A stretch of DNA of 64,000 nt from a bacterium (GCA_028824015.1 JAPPFC010000036.1:124001-188000); one strand, 5' to 3'; shown: positions 39,724 through 48,096, counted from the stretch's first letter. The notes: generated from the sequence alone by a model not told the origin. Made by a program: numbers and translations.

Positions 39724-41100
39724 CTACTCATCACCTCCAAACCCTGTTGTGGTCCGCTCCCAGTCCGAATAGTCCACCAACCTTCGCACCATCGACACCC
39801 CCGAATGCAACCTCACCAGATCCGTGCTCACCTCGCCATCATCCGTTGTCTCCACCCGGGCATGCAGCGACCACTCCCACACCGCCGTATAGGGCACAAA
39901 GAAAGCACACTCTCCCTCCGGATCCGCCTCATCCACATCACACCACTCCGAAGGATCAGGATGGTCCCGTTCCAACGCCTCCCAGCGAACCCGCGTCTCC
40001 TCCTGCTGCTCAACCGACATCCGATTCCACCTATCCACCCAATCCTGAGCCACCCTCCCGATCTTCAACCGCTCCGTATACGACCACGGCTTCAGCGAAT
40101 TCCACCTCGACCACGTCTCCACCGGATACCACCAACACCCGGCATCATCCTCCACCGCCGCCGCGGACGCGCCATCAGCCACCGGCCACACCGGCGGCTC
40201 GGCCGACGCAGGCGACGAGATCTTATCCGACGCAATAAACCAATACGACCCGCCCGCCTGGGGAGGCTCATCACCAGCCCACACCGCATCAACCGACCCA
40301 TCATTGGCAAAAGACGTCTCCCAACCCACCAAATCACCGATTGAATCCCGCAACTCCTGCTTTTGGTTCGACGACAACCCGCTCGAACACACCAACGGCA
40401 CCCCCGTAGTGGTAGTAGTCGCCCGAGTAGTGGTAGTAGTCGTTGTGGTTGTGGTCTTCGGACACGGCGGCACCGTCCCCGTCCGATGTCCCCCACCCGA
40501 GTGATAGGTATACGTCTGCGACACCCCCTCCTTGCAGGACGGCCGGGGAGGATGATTCGCATGACATCCAGACCCATTCCGATGGGTCCCACTCGGACAC
40601 GGTGTGGGATCGGGCGGCGACGGGCGCGTCGTGGTGGTCGTCGTAATGGGCGCACGCGTCGTGGTCGTCGTAATGGGCGCACGCGTCGTAGTCGTCGTAA
40701 TGGGCGCACGGGTAGTGGTCGTCGGTACGTGGGTGTGAGGGACGTACTCCCGACAGTCCGACCCCAGGCCCCCAGCCCAAAAGCCCGAACACTCCAGCCG
40801 CTTATGGATGAGGATATTTGAACAGGCGGGGTCCGAGCCGGGAGTGCATGGCACCATGACAATCCAGACCTCCCACTGTTCGCACTGGCCGTACCAGTCC
40901 CACGAGAGGCATCTGCGGCGTTCCTCGGGTTTGGTCCCGACATATGTGGTGGTCTGGGTGACCGTTCCCGGCCGGGTTCTGGTGTCCGCTTCGGACTGTT
41001 CAGGTAACGGGAGCAACACCAGAACCACCGCGGCGGCCAGCACCAGACCCGCCGACCAGAGAATGGAGCGGTAACGCTGACGGACCTGAGCGGGAGTCAC
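39724..41100 (-). CDS. Anchored surface protein with threonine-rich stalk and CPxGTH module
   Basis: 458 residues: N-terminal transmembrane anchor (15-32), a cysteine-rich segment (about 64-116), a first Thr-rich stalk (about 126-160, units of APITTTTTR), the module CPSGTH...CHANH (168-183), a second Thr run (about 215-232) and a C-terminal domain of about 220 residues. The Thr stalks would hold the C-terminal domain away from the membrane and could be O-glycosylated. The start overlaps the upstream lipoprotein stop by 4 bp. No known family; likely a pilus-associated surface or adhesion protein. Confidence 0.75.
   Translation of the reverse strand: MTPAQVRQRYRSILWSAGLVLAAAVVLVLLPLPEQSEADTRTRPGTVTQTTTYVGTKPEERRRCLSWDWYGQCEQWEVWIVMVPCTPGSDPACSNILIHKRLECSGFWAGGLGSDCREYVPHTHVPTTTTRAPITTTTTRAPITTTTTRAPITTTTTTRPSPPDPTPCPSGTHRNGSGCHANHPPRPSCKEGVSQTYTYHSGGGHRTGTVPPCPKTTTTTTTTTTRATTTTTGVPLVCSSGLSSNQKQELRDSIGDLVGWETSFANDGSVDAVWAGDEPPQAGGSYWFIASDKISSPASAEPPVWPVADGASAAAVEDDAGCWWYPVETWSRWNSLKPWSYTERLKIGRVAQDWVDRWNRMSVEQQEETRVRWEALERDHPDPSEWCDVDEADPEGECAFFVPYTAVWEWSLHARVETTDDGEVSTDLVRLHSGVSMVRRLVDYSDWERTTTGFGGDE
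40644..40724 (-). repeat. 27-bp tandem repeat encoding the threonine-rich stalk
   Basis: Three units with a 27-bp period starting at 40644, 40671 and 40698 (plus-strand core TAATGGGCGCACGCGTCG). The last unit is slightly diverged. Because 27 is a multiple of three, copy change would lengthen or shorten the stalk without a frameshift. Confidence 0.8.
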
Positions 41101-42797
41101 GAGGGAGGCACCCCCGAATACTCACCCTCGAGGCGGGGCAGGCCCCTATCCAACCGGTACAGGGTATTCGGATCATCATTTGCGCGGGGGTCGACGTAAT
41201 ACCGGCGGGTGTTGGGTGGCGGGAGAGACTGGTCAAAGAACCGCGAGTCGGGGAAATGGGGAGTGGGATCGTCAGGACACCGTAACTCCTTTTCCGGGAC
41301 ATAGTCCGGAAAGTTCGGGATGGTGTGGTCCATTCTGTCGCAGAAATCTCGGTAGGACTGCCGCCACGTGCCGTCCGCGGTGCGAACCATCAGCGTCTCG
41401 GTCCATTCCACGGGCCCTCCGAGTTGGAAGTCTCCCCGGAGGCGCTCCTCCGACACTTCCCGGCCATGGGCGGCGCTCCATTCGTAATAGCGGATGGCCG
41501 CCTGCCGTTCCTCCTCGCTCAAATCCCGCACCGGCCAAACCGCTCGCCACTCGAGCAGGATCATCGACGCCTGCGCAAAACCTCCCCGCCACTTGACACC
41601 CCTGATCTCGATGGCTTTCGCCGCCCGACCGACAGGTCCCATCCCCGAAGCTATGAACGGGTCCTGTATGTTGTCCACCGCCTCCAACAGGTCGGCAAGG
41701 ACCTGGCCATCCCGCACGGCGGCCATCCGCTGCTCGAGCGCGCCCGACCAGGCGTACTCGATAGCGGTCCGGACGGCTTGGAGAGTGCAAGGATCCTCGA
41801 CCGGTTGGTTCTTTCTCCACACCTCCTCCACCGGTGGGCATCCCCGCCCCAGAGCCTGAGCGGTCCCGGGAAAGCGCGGCTCCGAAAAAGGCGTGGTGGG
41901 ACGGATCGGAGGCCCCAGCGGAAACTCAACACCCCAGTCCGCGGCCCATGAACCGCCGACGCGGGTGACGGCCACCGTCAACTCCTCCCCAAGAGGGAAG
42001 GTGAGCATGACCGCTATCCGGTTCGGGTACTCGACCCAGGCCACGTCGTAGCGGTAGGGGAAGTAGATCCCCCCAATCATCTGCAACTGAACATTGTGGA
42101 CGAGTTGGATCGCCTGCCAGAACGTCTCCCGTTCCGCGGTGCTGTCCTCCCGGAGGCCGTGATAAAAGCGGTAAAAGCGATAGGTGCCCCAGTCACGCTC
42201 GGACTCGTTCAGATGCCAATCATCCGCGCCCACAAAATGCGGATCAACCCGCGCCACCGCTTCATCGATCAAACCGGGCCGCCACCACTCGACCACCAAC
42301 TCGTCTGCACTCCCGCTCCTCTCCGCCACTTCACCCTGCACATGCTCCTCCAAGGGTTCTTCTCGGTCTTGATCCCCCTCCGGTTCGGGATGGGGATCCT
42401 GCGCCGTGGCCAGGGGCCCGCATTCCTGGGTGTCTGTGTTCCATCCTCCCCCGGCGGCCTCACAGACATCAGCGGACAGGAGAGCTTCGAGGATCACGAT
42501 GCCGGCCTTGGCTACTTCCTCGGGTGTGATCGGTGTGTGGCCTCGGTGGTCGGGATGGCACTCCCCGCCTTCGTGGGCGTGGGTTCCCACCGGGCACTCG
42601 TCTTCGACCGCCACCTCAGCGAGGTCGCTCTCGACGTCAGCCCGTTCTGCGGGTCTTTGGGTGGTTGGGGGAAGCAACCGAGGTGGGACCGTGTTGATGG
42701 TCGTGGCAGGCGCCGGTTCGGTGGTGGGCGGGTGGGCGTCACCCCCGCAGGACGCCAGTACGAGGGCCATCAGGGTGATGGCTCGGGTGGTTGTCAT
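41097..42797 (-). CDS. Large lipoprotein of the pilus operon with two cysteine modules
   Basis: 566 residues from ATG 42795-42797; the lipobox LVLASC puts the lipid on Cys17. A Pro/Thr-rich linker follows, then the module CPVGTH...CHPDH (68-84), then CEAAGGGW...C (112-126), then an acidic linker and a long domain (about 160-566) rich in Trp/Tyr with paired Cys. No family recognised. The first module recurs in the next gene, the second in the 69-residue pilin candidate, tying all three to one structure on the cell surface. Confidence 0.75.
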   Translation of the reverse strand: MTTTRAITLMALVLASCGGDAHPPTTEPAPATTINTVPPRLLPPTTQRPAERADVESDLAEVAVEDECPVGTHAHEGGECHPDHRGHTPITPEEVAKAGIVILEALLSADVCEAAGGGWNTDTQECGPLATAQDPHPEPEGDQDREEPLEEHVQGEVAERSGSADELVVEWWRPGLIDEAVARVDPHFVGADDWHLNESERDWGTYRFYRFYHGLREDSTAERETFWQAIQLVHNVQLQMIGGIYFPYRYDVAWVEYPNRIAVMLTFPLGEELTVAVTRVGGSWAADWGVEFPLGPPIRPTTPFSEPRFPGTAQALGRGCPPVEEVWRKNQPVEDPCTLQAVRTAIEYAWSGALEQRMAAVRDGQVLADLLEAVDNIQDPFIASGMGPVGRAAKAIEIRGVKWRGGFAQASMILLEWRAVWPVRDLSEEERQAAIRYYEWSAAHGREVSEERLRGDFQLGGPVEWTETLMVRTADGTWRQSYRDFCDRMDHTIPNFPDYVPEKELRCPDDPTPHFPDSRFFDQSLPPPNTRRYYVDPRANDDPNTLYRLDRGLPRLEGEYSGVPPS

Positions 42798-42871
42798 TAG
42801 GGGGGTTCTCGTTGTTGAATCTTCAGCCGCGATACACCGTGCTTGAACACGCCCTAGCCGCTTCCGCTCCA

Positions 42872-43759
42872 CTAGCCCACCACCAGGGAGATCAGTTCCG
42901 TCACCGGATAAGCGTCGGTGGAATAGGTGCTGGGGATCCTCAGGGTCTTCATCCCGCTGCCCACGGCGTACCAGCCCGACCAGACGAAGGAGGTTACGAT
43001 CTCATACGCGCCGATCCCGGTCCGGCATCTGGGGCCGTCTTGGTCGCAACTCTTGGTCTGGTATGTGTGGCTCGCCACGCCGTCCGGATAGCCCGTCAGC
43101 CGGGTGTGGAGAGCTTCGCCGAACACCTGGGCGGGACCGTCATCCCAGTCGATCCTCGCCTGGCTCACTTTCACCTCTGCCCTTAGCGACCGGCCGGTGT
43201 AGGGAGACGTCGAAACATAGACCCAGGGAGCGGGTGTGCCCAGGGCGGCGAAAGTCTCGATCCCGACCAGGCCACGGGGATATGCAGGGTTGAAGGAGAC
43301 CTGGGGAGCCTGATGGGTGTAGTCCCCGATCTCGCTCCAGACATACCCCTCGATTTCCTCTCTCTCCACACCCGTCCAGGAGCACCGGGGGGCCGTTCCC
43401 ACCACCCTGTGCCCACCCGGTCTCCCATTGGGAGCCCAGCCATAGGTCAGATCACCGTTCCTGTGGAGCTCCAGAAACACCCACTGAGTGGGTCTGGTTC
43501 CCATATAGAAACACCCGCGGGAGCTGATTTGGAGATCGAGCCTGCCAAAAGAGGGCGTGTAACTGGAGCCTTGGCGGTCGGTGTGGATACAGGATGTCAC
43601 GGGATAGACCTCGTCTGTCTCCTCGTCGACTGCCGCACTGACCGTGCACACTCCCTCCGAATGGGAAGGCGGAGCCGCCCAGGCGGTCAAGTTCTGGGCC
43701 AGCACGGAGGCGAGCAACACCCCGCACCCCCACACTTTCAAAACCCTGGGGACGCTCAC
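42872..43759 (-). CDS. Secreted protein at the head of the pilus operon
   Basis: 295 residues from GTG 43757-43759, chosen for the RBS AGGGAAGAG and a proper Sec signal (VWGCGVLLASVLAQNLTAWA). The mature part is beta-rich with cysteines (GVCTVSAA, VTSCIHTD, RGCFYMG, APRCSWTG, KSCDQDG, PRCRTG) and includes YVWSEIGDYTHQAP, which is repeated in a decayed copy near 47.9 kb. No known family. Being first in the operon, after a long leader, it may be a pilus-associated adhesin or cap. Confidence 0.75.
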   Translation of the reverse strand: MSVPRVLKVWGCGVLLASVLAQNLTAWAAPPSHSEGVCTVSAAVDEETDEVYPVTSCIHTDRQGSSYTPSFGRLDLQISSRGCFYMGTRPTQWVFLELHRNGDLTYGWAPNGRPGGHRVVGTAPRCSWTGVEREEIEGYVWSEIGDYTHQAPQVSFNPAYPRGLVGIETFAALGTPAPWVYVSTSPYTGRSLRAEVKVSQARIDWDDGPAQVFGEALHTRLTGYPDGVASHTYQTKSCDQDGPRCRTGIGAYEIVTSFVWSGWYAVGSGMKTLRIPSTYSTDAYPVTELISLVVG

Positions 43760-43883
43760 TGGTCTCTTCCCTCCGTCAACCTCGGCACCAGGATCTCCGA
43801 ACGTTGCCTTCGTGGGAGAAAAGGCAGAGGTGGCGAATGTCCACTCCGGACCAAGGGAGGAGTCCGGACACCCGCATCCACCC

Positions 43884-43966
43884 GCCACCAGGGCCGACAT
43901 TCCCCGTTTTACCGTTGTAGCCGGCCAACTTGCCCCTGCCTTTTCACTGCCCCTCCTCTCGGTGGC
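43884..43966 (-). promoter_or_regulatory. Candidate folded RNA element in the pilus operon leader
   Basis: Read on the minus strand. Outer stem GCCACC (43961-43966) with GGTGGC (43884-43889); inner stem GGCCGGC (43920-43926) with GTCGGCC (43892-43898, one G-U). Between them lies AGTGAAAAGGCAGGGGCA, unchanged in both repeat copies. It sits in a predicted leader of about 210 nt. It does not match the cyclic-di-GMP-I, SAM or cobalamin riboswitch signatures I know. Confidence 0.4.
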
Positions 43967-43976
43967 AAGACCGAAA

Positions 43977-43982
43977 GTTATA
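43977..43982 (-). promoter_or_regulatory. -10-like hexamer of the pilus operon
   Basis: TATAAC on the minus strand, about 218 bp upstream of the secreted-protein GTG and just outside the folded element. A weak TTCCTC lies 17 bp further upstream. In copy B the same place reads AGGTAAC, a poorer match, consistent with loss of function there. Confidence 0.3.
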
Positions 43983-44023
43983 TACGTCGTAGCGCCCCGG
44001 AGGAATGAATCGGCGAGGGTTGT

Positions 44024-44051
44024 GTCGCGACCTTCCAGGACTTTTCGCGAC
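44024..44051 (-). terminator. Relic hairpin, copy A
   Basis: GTCGCGA-14-TCGCGAC, a 7-bp perfect stem. The same dyad is found 38 bp after the intact aminopeptidase stop in copy B, so it is probably the old aminopeptidase terminator. Confidence 0.45.
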
Positions 44052-44096
44052 GGTCAACCGGCACCGACCCGGCGGGCCGGGAGGGTCCGGCCGGCC

Positions 44097-44190
44097 GCCA
44101 TCCGTGCGGCCAGTTCCACCATCACCACCTCCACCGTCTTGGCGTTACGGGCGCCGGACCACCTCCCGGGCGGTGTGGACATCGAGGGAC
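44097..44190 (-). pseudogene. Remnant of a third M17 aminopeptidase gene
   Basis: The first about 25 bp (CCGCCATCCGTGCGGCCAGT) match the aminopeptidase 3' end at 48312-48331. The rest (CACCTCCACCGTCTTGGCG onward) matches the internal NGKTVEVxNTDAEG-coding region found near 48.77 and 50.24 kb. So the piece is an aminopeptidase 3' part with a large internal deletion. The position of the stop codon is mutated. Confidence 0.7.
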
Positions 44191-44253
44191 CCACGCACGC
44201 GAAGCCCGCTCCGCCACCGACTTAGGCCACGGCTTCGGGGTAAGGTAGAAAAC

Positions 44254-46725
44254 ATGGGCTGGTCGCGACGAGAGCCTCGAGGAGTCAAAGGGCGGGGCAG
44301 GGAACGGCATCGCAGCGCATTGGTGCTGCTGGCCCTGTTCCTTTTGGTGGTTGCCGCCTGCGGCTCCGACGACGAGTCCGCCTCAGAGGATTCGGCCGCG
44401 GCATCGGCCAGTGCCGCCGTGGCGGCATCGGAAGCAGCAGCAGAGGAGGCGATGGCCGCCGAGGAGGCAGCGGCGGCCGCGACAGCAGACGAGGCAGTGG
44501 TGTCCGAGGATGCCGCGACATTGGAGGAAGTGCAAGCGGAACTGGCCGGTACCCAGGCGGCAACCGGGTCGGCGAACGCCGAGGCTGCTGCTGCGGCCGA
44601 AGCAGCGGCGGAGGCGGCGGCAATGGCCGCGGAAGAGGCGGAAATGGTCGCAGAGGACGCGATGGCGGCCGAGGAGGAGAGCGAGGTCAGCTCTGTTGAC
44701 GACACCTCGGCAGGCGCGGTGGTCGAGTTGTCGACCGCCAACTCCCCCGCGGCCTTCGGGCGGGACGTTATCTACCGAGCCTGGGTTTCGGTGGAGGCGC
44801 CGGACGTGGCGGCCGCCACCAACCAGGCCATATCAATCGTCCAGGGATTGGGCGGGTTCGTGTTCGGGCAGCAGACCCGGTCCAGGCCGTCGGCATACTC
44901 CGAGATCGTCTTCAAGGTGCTGCCGGAGGACTTCTCGGTTGCGCTGGCGAGGCTCTCCCAGGTAGGTGAACTGGTGGACCAGCAGATCAGCGCCGACGAC
45001 GTGACCGACCGGATCGTCGACCTCCAAAGCCGGATCACCACCGCCCAAGCGAGCGTGATCCGGCTGCGCAGCTTTTTGGAGACCGCCACCAACTTGGAGA
45101 ACGTGGCCTTCTACGAGGGGGAACTGCTGGTCCGGGAGACCGACCTGGAGAGGCTGAGGGGCCAGGTGCGCACCCTGCAGGACCAGGTTGCGCTGGCCAC
45201 CATCACCCTGGCGATCAGCCAGTTGCCCGACCAACCGATAATCCTCCCCAACACCGGACTCCTGGTCACCGCCTGGATGTCAACCGGCGGTGAGGACCCC
45301 TGTTTGGGATCCAAGAACATCAACGTCCGGCGGGACGACACGGTCAACTTCTGCGTGGAAGTGGCCAACAAGGGCGAGACAGTACTCACTGATGTGGAGT
45401 TGAACTCCGACGTCCTGCTGCTGGATATAAACCCGTTCGTGCTGGAGCGGGGAAGCTTCAACCGGGTAGAGCCTGGACAGTTTCTCACAGCCACCCTCAC
45501 CGAGGAGATGATCAAGGGCCGCCTCGCCAGCCGGATCGCAACCCGAGGCCTGGAGATACTGATCGAAGCCACCGCCACCCCGGGGGACGCCGCCGGCGGT
45601 GCGCTGGGAACCATCTCCGACCGGACCCGGATCACCGTGACCGCACGAGAGGTGACACCTAATCCTGGCATCTTCGTACATGCCTGGGTTTCCAGTGACG
45701 ATGACGATCCATGTCTCGGCGCCAAGACCGTCACCGTCCAGCCCGATGACGGCATTGTGAATGTCTGCGTCTTTGTTGGAAACCCCGGTAACGCCCCGAT
45801 CACCGATGTAGAGGTCCAGTCACCGGCTCTGGACCTAGGCGCTAACCCGTTGACCCTCGAATACGGCGCGTTCGAGCGGATAGAACCCGGCCAGTTCCTC
45901 ACTGCCACGCTCACCGAGACCGTACAGAAGGGTCGCTTCAACGGCCGCGTCGCCATCAGAGGCCTCGACATCGAGATAGCTGCGAACGCCACACCTCTGG
46001 ATCCTGACGGAATTCCTCTGGAAGACGTCTCCGACACCACCGGGGTGACCGTGACGGCGCAGGAAATACTCCCCAACACCCTCATGCAGGTCACTGCCTG
46101 GGCCTCAGCCGACAACGACGACCCCTGCCTGGGTTCGCGGGACATCTCCCTGGAGCCCGAGGACGACCGGGTGAACTTCTGTCTGGAGATCGGCAACCTC
46201 GGCGACACCACCCTCACCGACATCATGATCCAGTCCCACAGCCTCCCGCTGGAGGAGAACCTCTTCGCACCCGATCACGGGAGCTTCGAGCAGATCGAGC
46301 CCGGGGAGTTCCTCACCGCCACCCTCACCGAGTCGGTGGAGAATGGGCGTATGGCGGGTCGGCTCGCCGTCCGCGGCATCGACGTGGAGATCACGGTCAC
46401 CGCCACGCCGGTCGACCCCGAGGGGGTCGTCCTGGACGACACCCTGGCCTCCACCCAGGTCATGGTGCATGTGGAGGCGGATCGAAGGAGCGACGGCGCC
46501 CCGACCGGATTCGGCGACGCCCTCGATTCCAGCGCGGAGGCGCTGGTTGCCGTCCTGGGCGGGCTGGCGGTGGTGATCGGCGTCCTGATCCCGTTCCTGC
46601 CGTTCATCGCCATCGTCGTGGCCATTCTCTGGTGGAGGCGCCGCCGCAGGCGTCGCACAGCAACGCCGACACCGATGGAACCGGAGATGGCGGATGCGAC
46701 GGTCGAGACCGGGGACCGCGACTAA
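44254..46725 (+). CDS. DUF4349 lipoprotein with three inserted beta-rich repeats
   Basis: 823 residues from ATG 44254. Lipobox VVAACG puts the lipid on Cys36. Residues 40-150 are almost pure Ala/Glu/Asp, probably a long helix. DUF4349 covers about 165-325 (YRAWVSVEAPDVAAATNQA through QVALATITLAIS) with a coiled coil near 250-312. Three repeats of about 140 residues follow from near 337, 480 and 620, each with AWxSxxxDDPCLGxK, a second Cys in VNFCVEVxN and EPGQFLTATLTE. A C-terminal transmembrane segment (AVLGGLAVVIGVLIPFLPF) and Arg-rich end close it. Ordinary DUF4349 proteins are about 300 residues and lack the repeats. Confidence 0.85.
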   Translation: MGWSRREPRGVKGRGRERHRSALVLLALFLLVVAACGSDDESASEDSAAASASAAVAASEAAAEEAMAAEEAAAAATADEAVVSEDAATLEEVQAELAGTQAATGSANAEAAAAAEAAAEAAAMAAEEAEMVAEDAMAAEEESEVSSVDDTSAGAVVELSTANSPAAFGRDVIYRAWVSVEAPDVAAATNQAISIVQGLGGFVFGQQTRSRPSAYSEIVFKVLPEDFSVALARLSQVGELVDQQISADDVTDRIVDLQSRITTAQASVIRLRSFLETATNLENVAFYEGELLVRETDLERLRGQVRTLQDQVALATITLAISQLPDQPIILPNTGLLVTAWMSTGGEDPCLGSKNINVRRDDTVNFCVEVANKGETVLTDVELNSDVLLLDINPFVLERGSFNRVEPGQFLTATLTEEMIKGRLASRIATRGLEILIEATATPGDAAGGALGTISDRTRITVTAREVTPNPGIFVHAWVSSDDDDPCLGAKTVTVQPDDGIVNVCVFVGNPGNAPITDVEVQSPALDLGANPLTLEYGAFERIEPGQFLTATLTETVQKGRFNGRVAIRGLDIEIAANATPLDPDGIPLEDVSDTTGVTVTAQEILPNTLMQVTAWASADNDDPCLGSRDISLEPEDDRVNFCLEIGNLGDTTLTDIMIQSHSLPLEENLFAPDHGSFEQIEPGEFLTATLTESVENGRMAGRLAVRGIDVEITVTATPVDPEGVVLDDTLASTQVMVHVEADRRSDGAPTGFGDALDSSAEALVAVLGGLAVVIGVLIPFLPFIAIVVAILWWRRRRRRRTATPTPMEPEMADATVETGDRD

Positions 46726-47074
46726 CCGGTCTCTCGCGGTCCGGGTGGAGAATCCTTGCGACCACCTTATTCGATGTCTTCAATCTGCAAGGTGACGGGG
46801 CATGGAGGGCAGGATCTTGGATTGGGGCTCCTTGAGAGCCGCATTCTGCTCGGTTCAGGAAGTGCCTGTCCAACGATCCCTGCGACACCGAACTCGAGGC
46901 CCTGTCCCATCGTCACCTGCAACAACAGTACGTAGGAGTATTAGCGAAATGGCCCCAATCCGACAATAAGACGAGGGGCTCATTATCGCGAACGGTTAAA
47001 CCGACACCAGCTTCGCAAAACAGGCATCGCATCAATCTCGTGCGGGTACAGAAAGCGGTGTCCCACGAAACACC
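46726..47074. other. Intergenic region, no gene seen
   Basis: 349 bp after the DUF4349 gene, locally less GC-rich (ACAATAAGACGAGG, ATTATCGCGAACGG), like the two small genes that follow. No terminator, tRNA or repeat recognised. Confidence 0.4.
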
Positions 47075-47455
47075 TCACCGAGTGGTTGTCTCCTCCTCTC
47101 CCCTTTGCCTCTTGTGAAAGAACCGACGCCAAGTCGGCCTTAACCCATCCAGATCATCCATTAAAACTGGTGTCAGACCCAGATCACTCGGTGGTCGTTC
47201 GGCCCGAGTGGGATGCAATTGGTCCAGAAGGTGGATCAGGTTTGCCTTGAAGAGGAGATCGGGATCATGGGTGTATATCCCCACGTCTCGCACCAAATGT
47301 TTGATCTCCACTAGTCCGTGGTGGTCGAACCATGCTTTTGTGATACGCCTTACCCTCCACTCATGGCGTCTGCTTCTTATCCATTCCACTGTGAGTAGGG
47401 TTGTGACACCGCCCAGGTATCCCCCTAGGACAGCAAGAATCGTCTCTGCGCTCAT
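47075..47455 (-). CDS. Small membrane-anchored hypothetical protein
   Basis: 126 residues from ATG 47453-47455 (MSAETILAVLGGYLGGVTTL). One N-terminal hydrophobic segment, then a basic cytoplasmic domain (WIRSRRHEWRVRRITKAW ... PTWRRFFHKRQRGEEETTTR). The ribosome site would be in the end of the upstream gene. The lower GC of this gene and its neighbour, compared with the rest of the window, suggests recent acquisition. No family recognised. Confidence 0.6.
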   Translation of the reverse strand: MSAETILAVLGGYLGGVTTLLTVEWIRSRRHEWRVRRITKAWFDHHGLVEIKHLVRDVGIYTHDPDLLFKANLIHLLDQLHPTRAERPPSDLGLTPVLMDDLDGLRPTWRRFFHKRQRGEEETTTR

Positions 47456-47457
47456 CC

Positions 47458-47736
47458 CTATGGCAAGTTGGCGAGGACGGCAACACCCAAAGCAATCACT
47501 ACACCGGTGATCCAAGCACCGACCGCGATCTGCCAGCGAATCACTTTGTAGCCTTGTCTGGAGAGAGCAACTTCCAGATCGTCTTTTGTGACTAACGCTG
47601 TCTGGCTATCGACAAGAGTTTCCACCACAGCCTCGGCCTGTGATCTGGTGAATTCGTTGGACTCTAATCGGCGAGTGGCAGCCAGCGTATCAAACGAGGT
47701 ACGGTACGTAACGTCATGGATCGCAGGAGCGGTCAT
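47458..47736 (-). CDS. DUF1640-like coiled-coil protein with C-terminal membrane anchor
   Basis: 92 residues. FDTLAATRRLESNEFTRSQA and EAVVETLVDSQTALVTKDDL follow the DUF1640 pattern (FDTxxxxxxLxxxGFxxxQAEA), then a predicted helix and a C-terminal transmembrane segment (WQIAVGAWITGVVIALGVAV). Bacterial members are small and of unknown function. Its start overlaps the stop of the upstream chimeric ORF by 4 bp. Probably co-transcribed with the next small gene. Confidence 0.7.
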   Translation of the reverse strand: MTAPAIHDVTYRTSFDTLAATRRLESNEFTRSQAEAVVETLVDSQTALVTKDDLEVALSRQGYKVIRWQIAVGAWITGVVIALGVAVLANLP

Positions 47737-47972
47737 ACCAACGATGATAGGTCATCCCATCCCGGAGGCTGATCCCTATAGACGATTATCAGATTGTCAC
47801 TCAACTTGACCGGGTAGCGTCTCTTGGTGTCGTTCTTGGTTTTGGCGCTCCTGCCCCGGGGAGCCTGATGGGTGTAGTCGCCGATCTCGCTCCAGACATA
47901 CCCCTCGATCTCTTCTCTCTCCAATCCGATCCAAGAGCACCGACGGGCCTTCAATACCCTGGGGAAGCCCAC
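47733..47972 (-). pseudogene. Decayed and chimeric copy of the pilus-operon secreted protein gene
   Basis: From GTG 47970-47972 the frame starts GFPRVLKARRCSWIG, like the intact gene (SVPRVLK...CSWTG) but with about 345 bp removed, and keeps YVWSEIGDYTHQAP. After about 47855 the homology stops and an unrelated tail (YPVKLSDNLIIVYRDQPPGW) leads to a TGA that overlaps the next start. It has no signal peptide. An expressed fusion of 79 residues is possible but a relic is likelier. Confidence 0.7.
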
Positions 47973-48096
47973 GGTTCCCTTCCGCTTGGTCAACCTCCCC
48001 ATACGGGCTCTCCGGTCTTTGCCTCGGTGGGGAGGGCAGGGGTGGCGGATGTCCACTCCGGACGAAGGGACGAGGAATCCGGTCACCCGCATCCAC

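Larger units (their letters stand above)
43738..44120. repeat. Long direct repeat, copy A (pilus operon leader)
   Basis: Aligns with 47950-48335 along its whole length, offset about 4.21 kb, with many identical stretches of 10-18 bases and scattered small indels; I estimate roughly three quarters identity. It spans the first codons of the secreted protein gene, its leader and the junction with an aminopeptidase remnant. Confidence 0.85.
43760..44253. other. 494-bp region between divergent pilus operon and DUF4349 gene
   Basis: No intact gene. It contains the predicted pilus-operon leader and promoter, a hairpin at 44024-44051, a decayed aminopeptidase fragment and, at the end, the start region of the DUF4349 gene. 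Confidence 0.6.

Noticed and set aside
40644-40724. CRISPR-like regular repeats
   Set aside because: Units are contiguous with no spacers and encode a threonine-rich stalk in frame.
43760-43900. Earlier ATG at 43898-43900 as the start of the pilus-operon secreted protein
   Set aside because: It would place about 47 residues before the signal peptide. The frame is not kept in the duplicate copy because of single-base indels, and the GTG has a good ribosome site.
43884-43966. Cyclic-di-GMP-I, SAM or cobalamin riboswitch in the pilus leader
   Set aside because: Short similarities (GGGGCA, GGCCGGC) are present, but the diagnostic cores of these classes are missing.
46726-47074. tRNA or small RNA in the lower-GC gap after the DUF4349 gene
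   Set aside because: No cloverleaf, no GGTTCGAATCC-like arm and no strong hairpin could be found.
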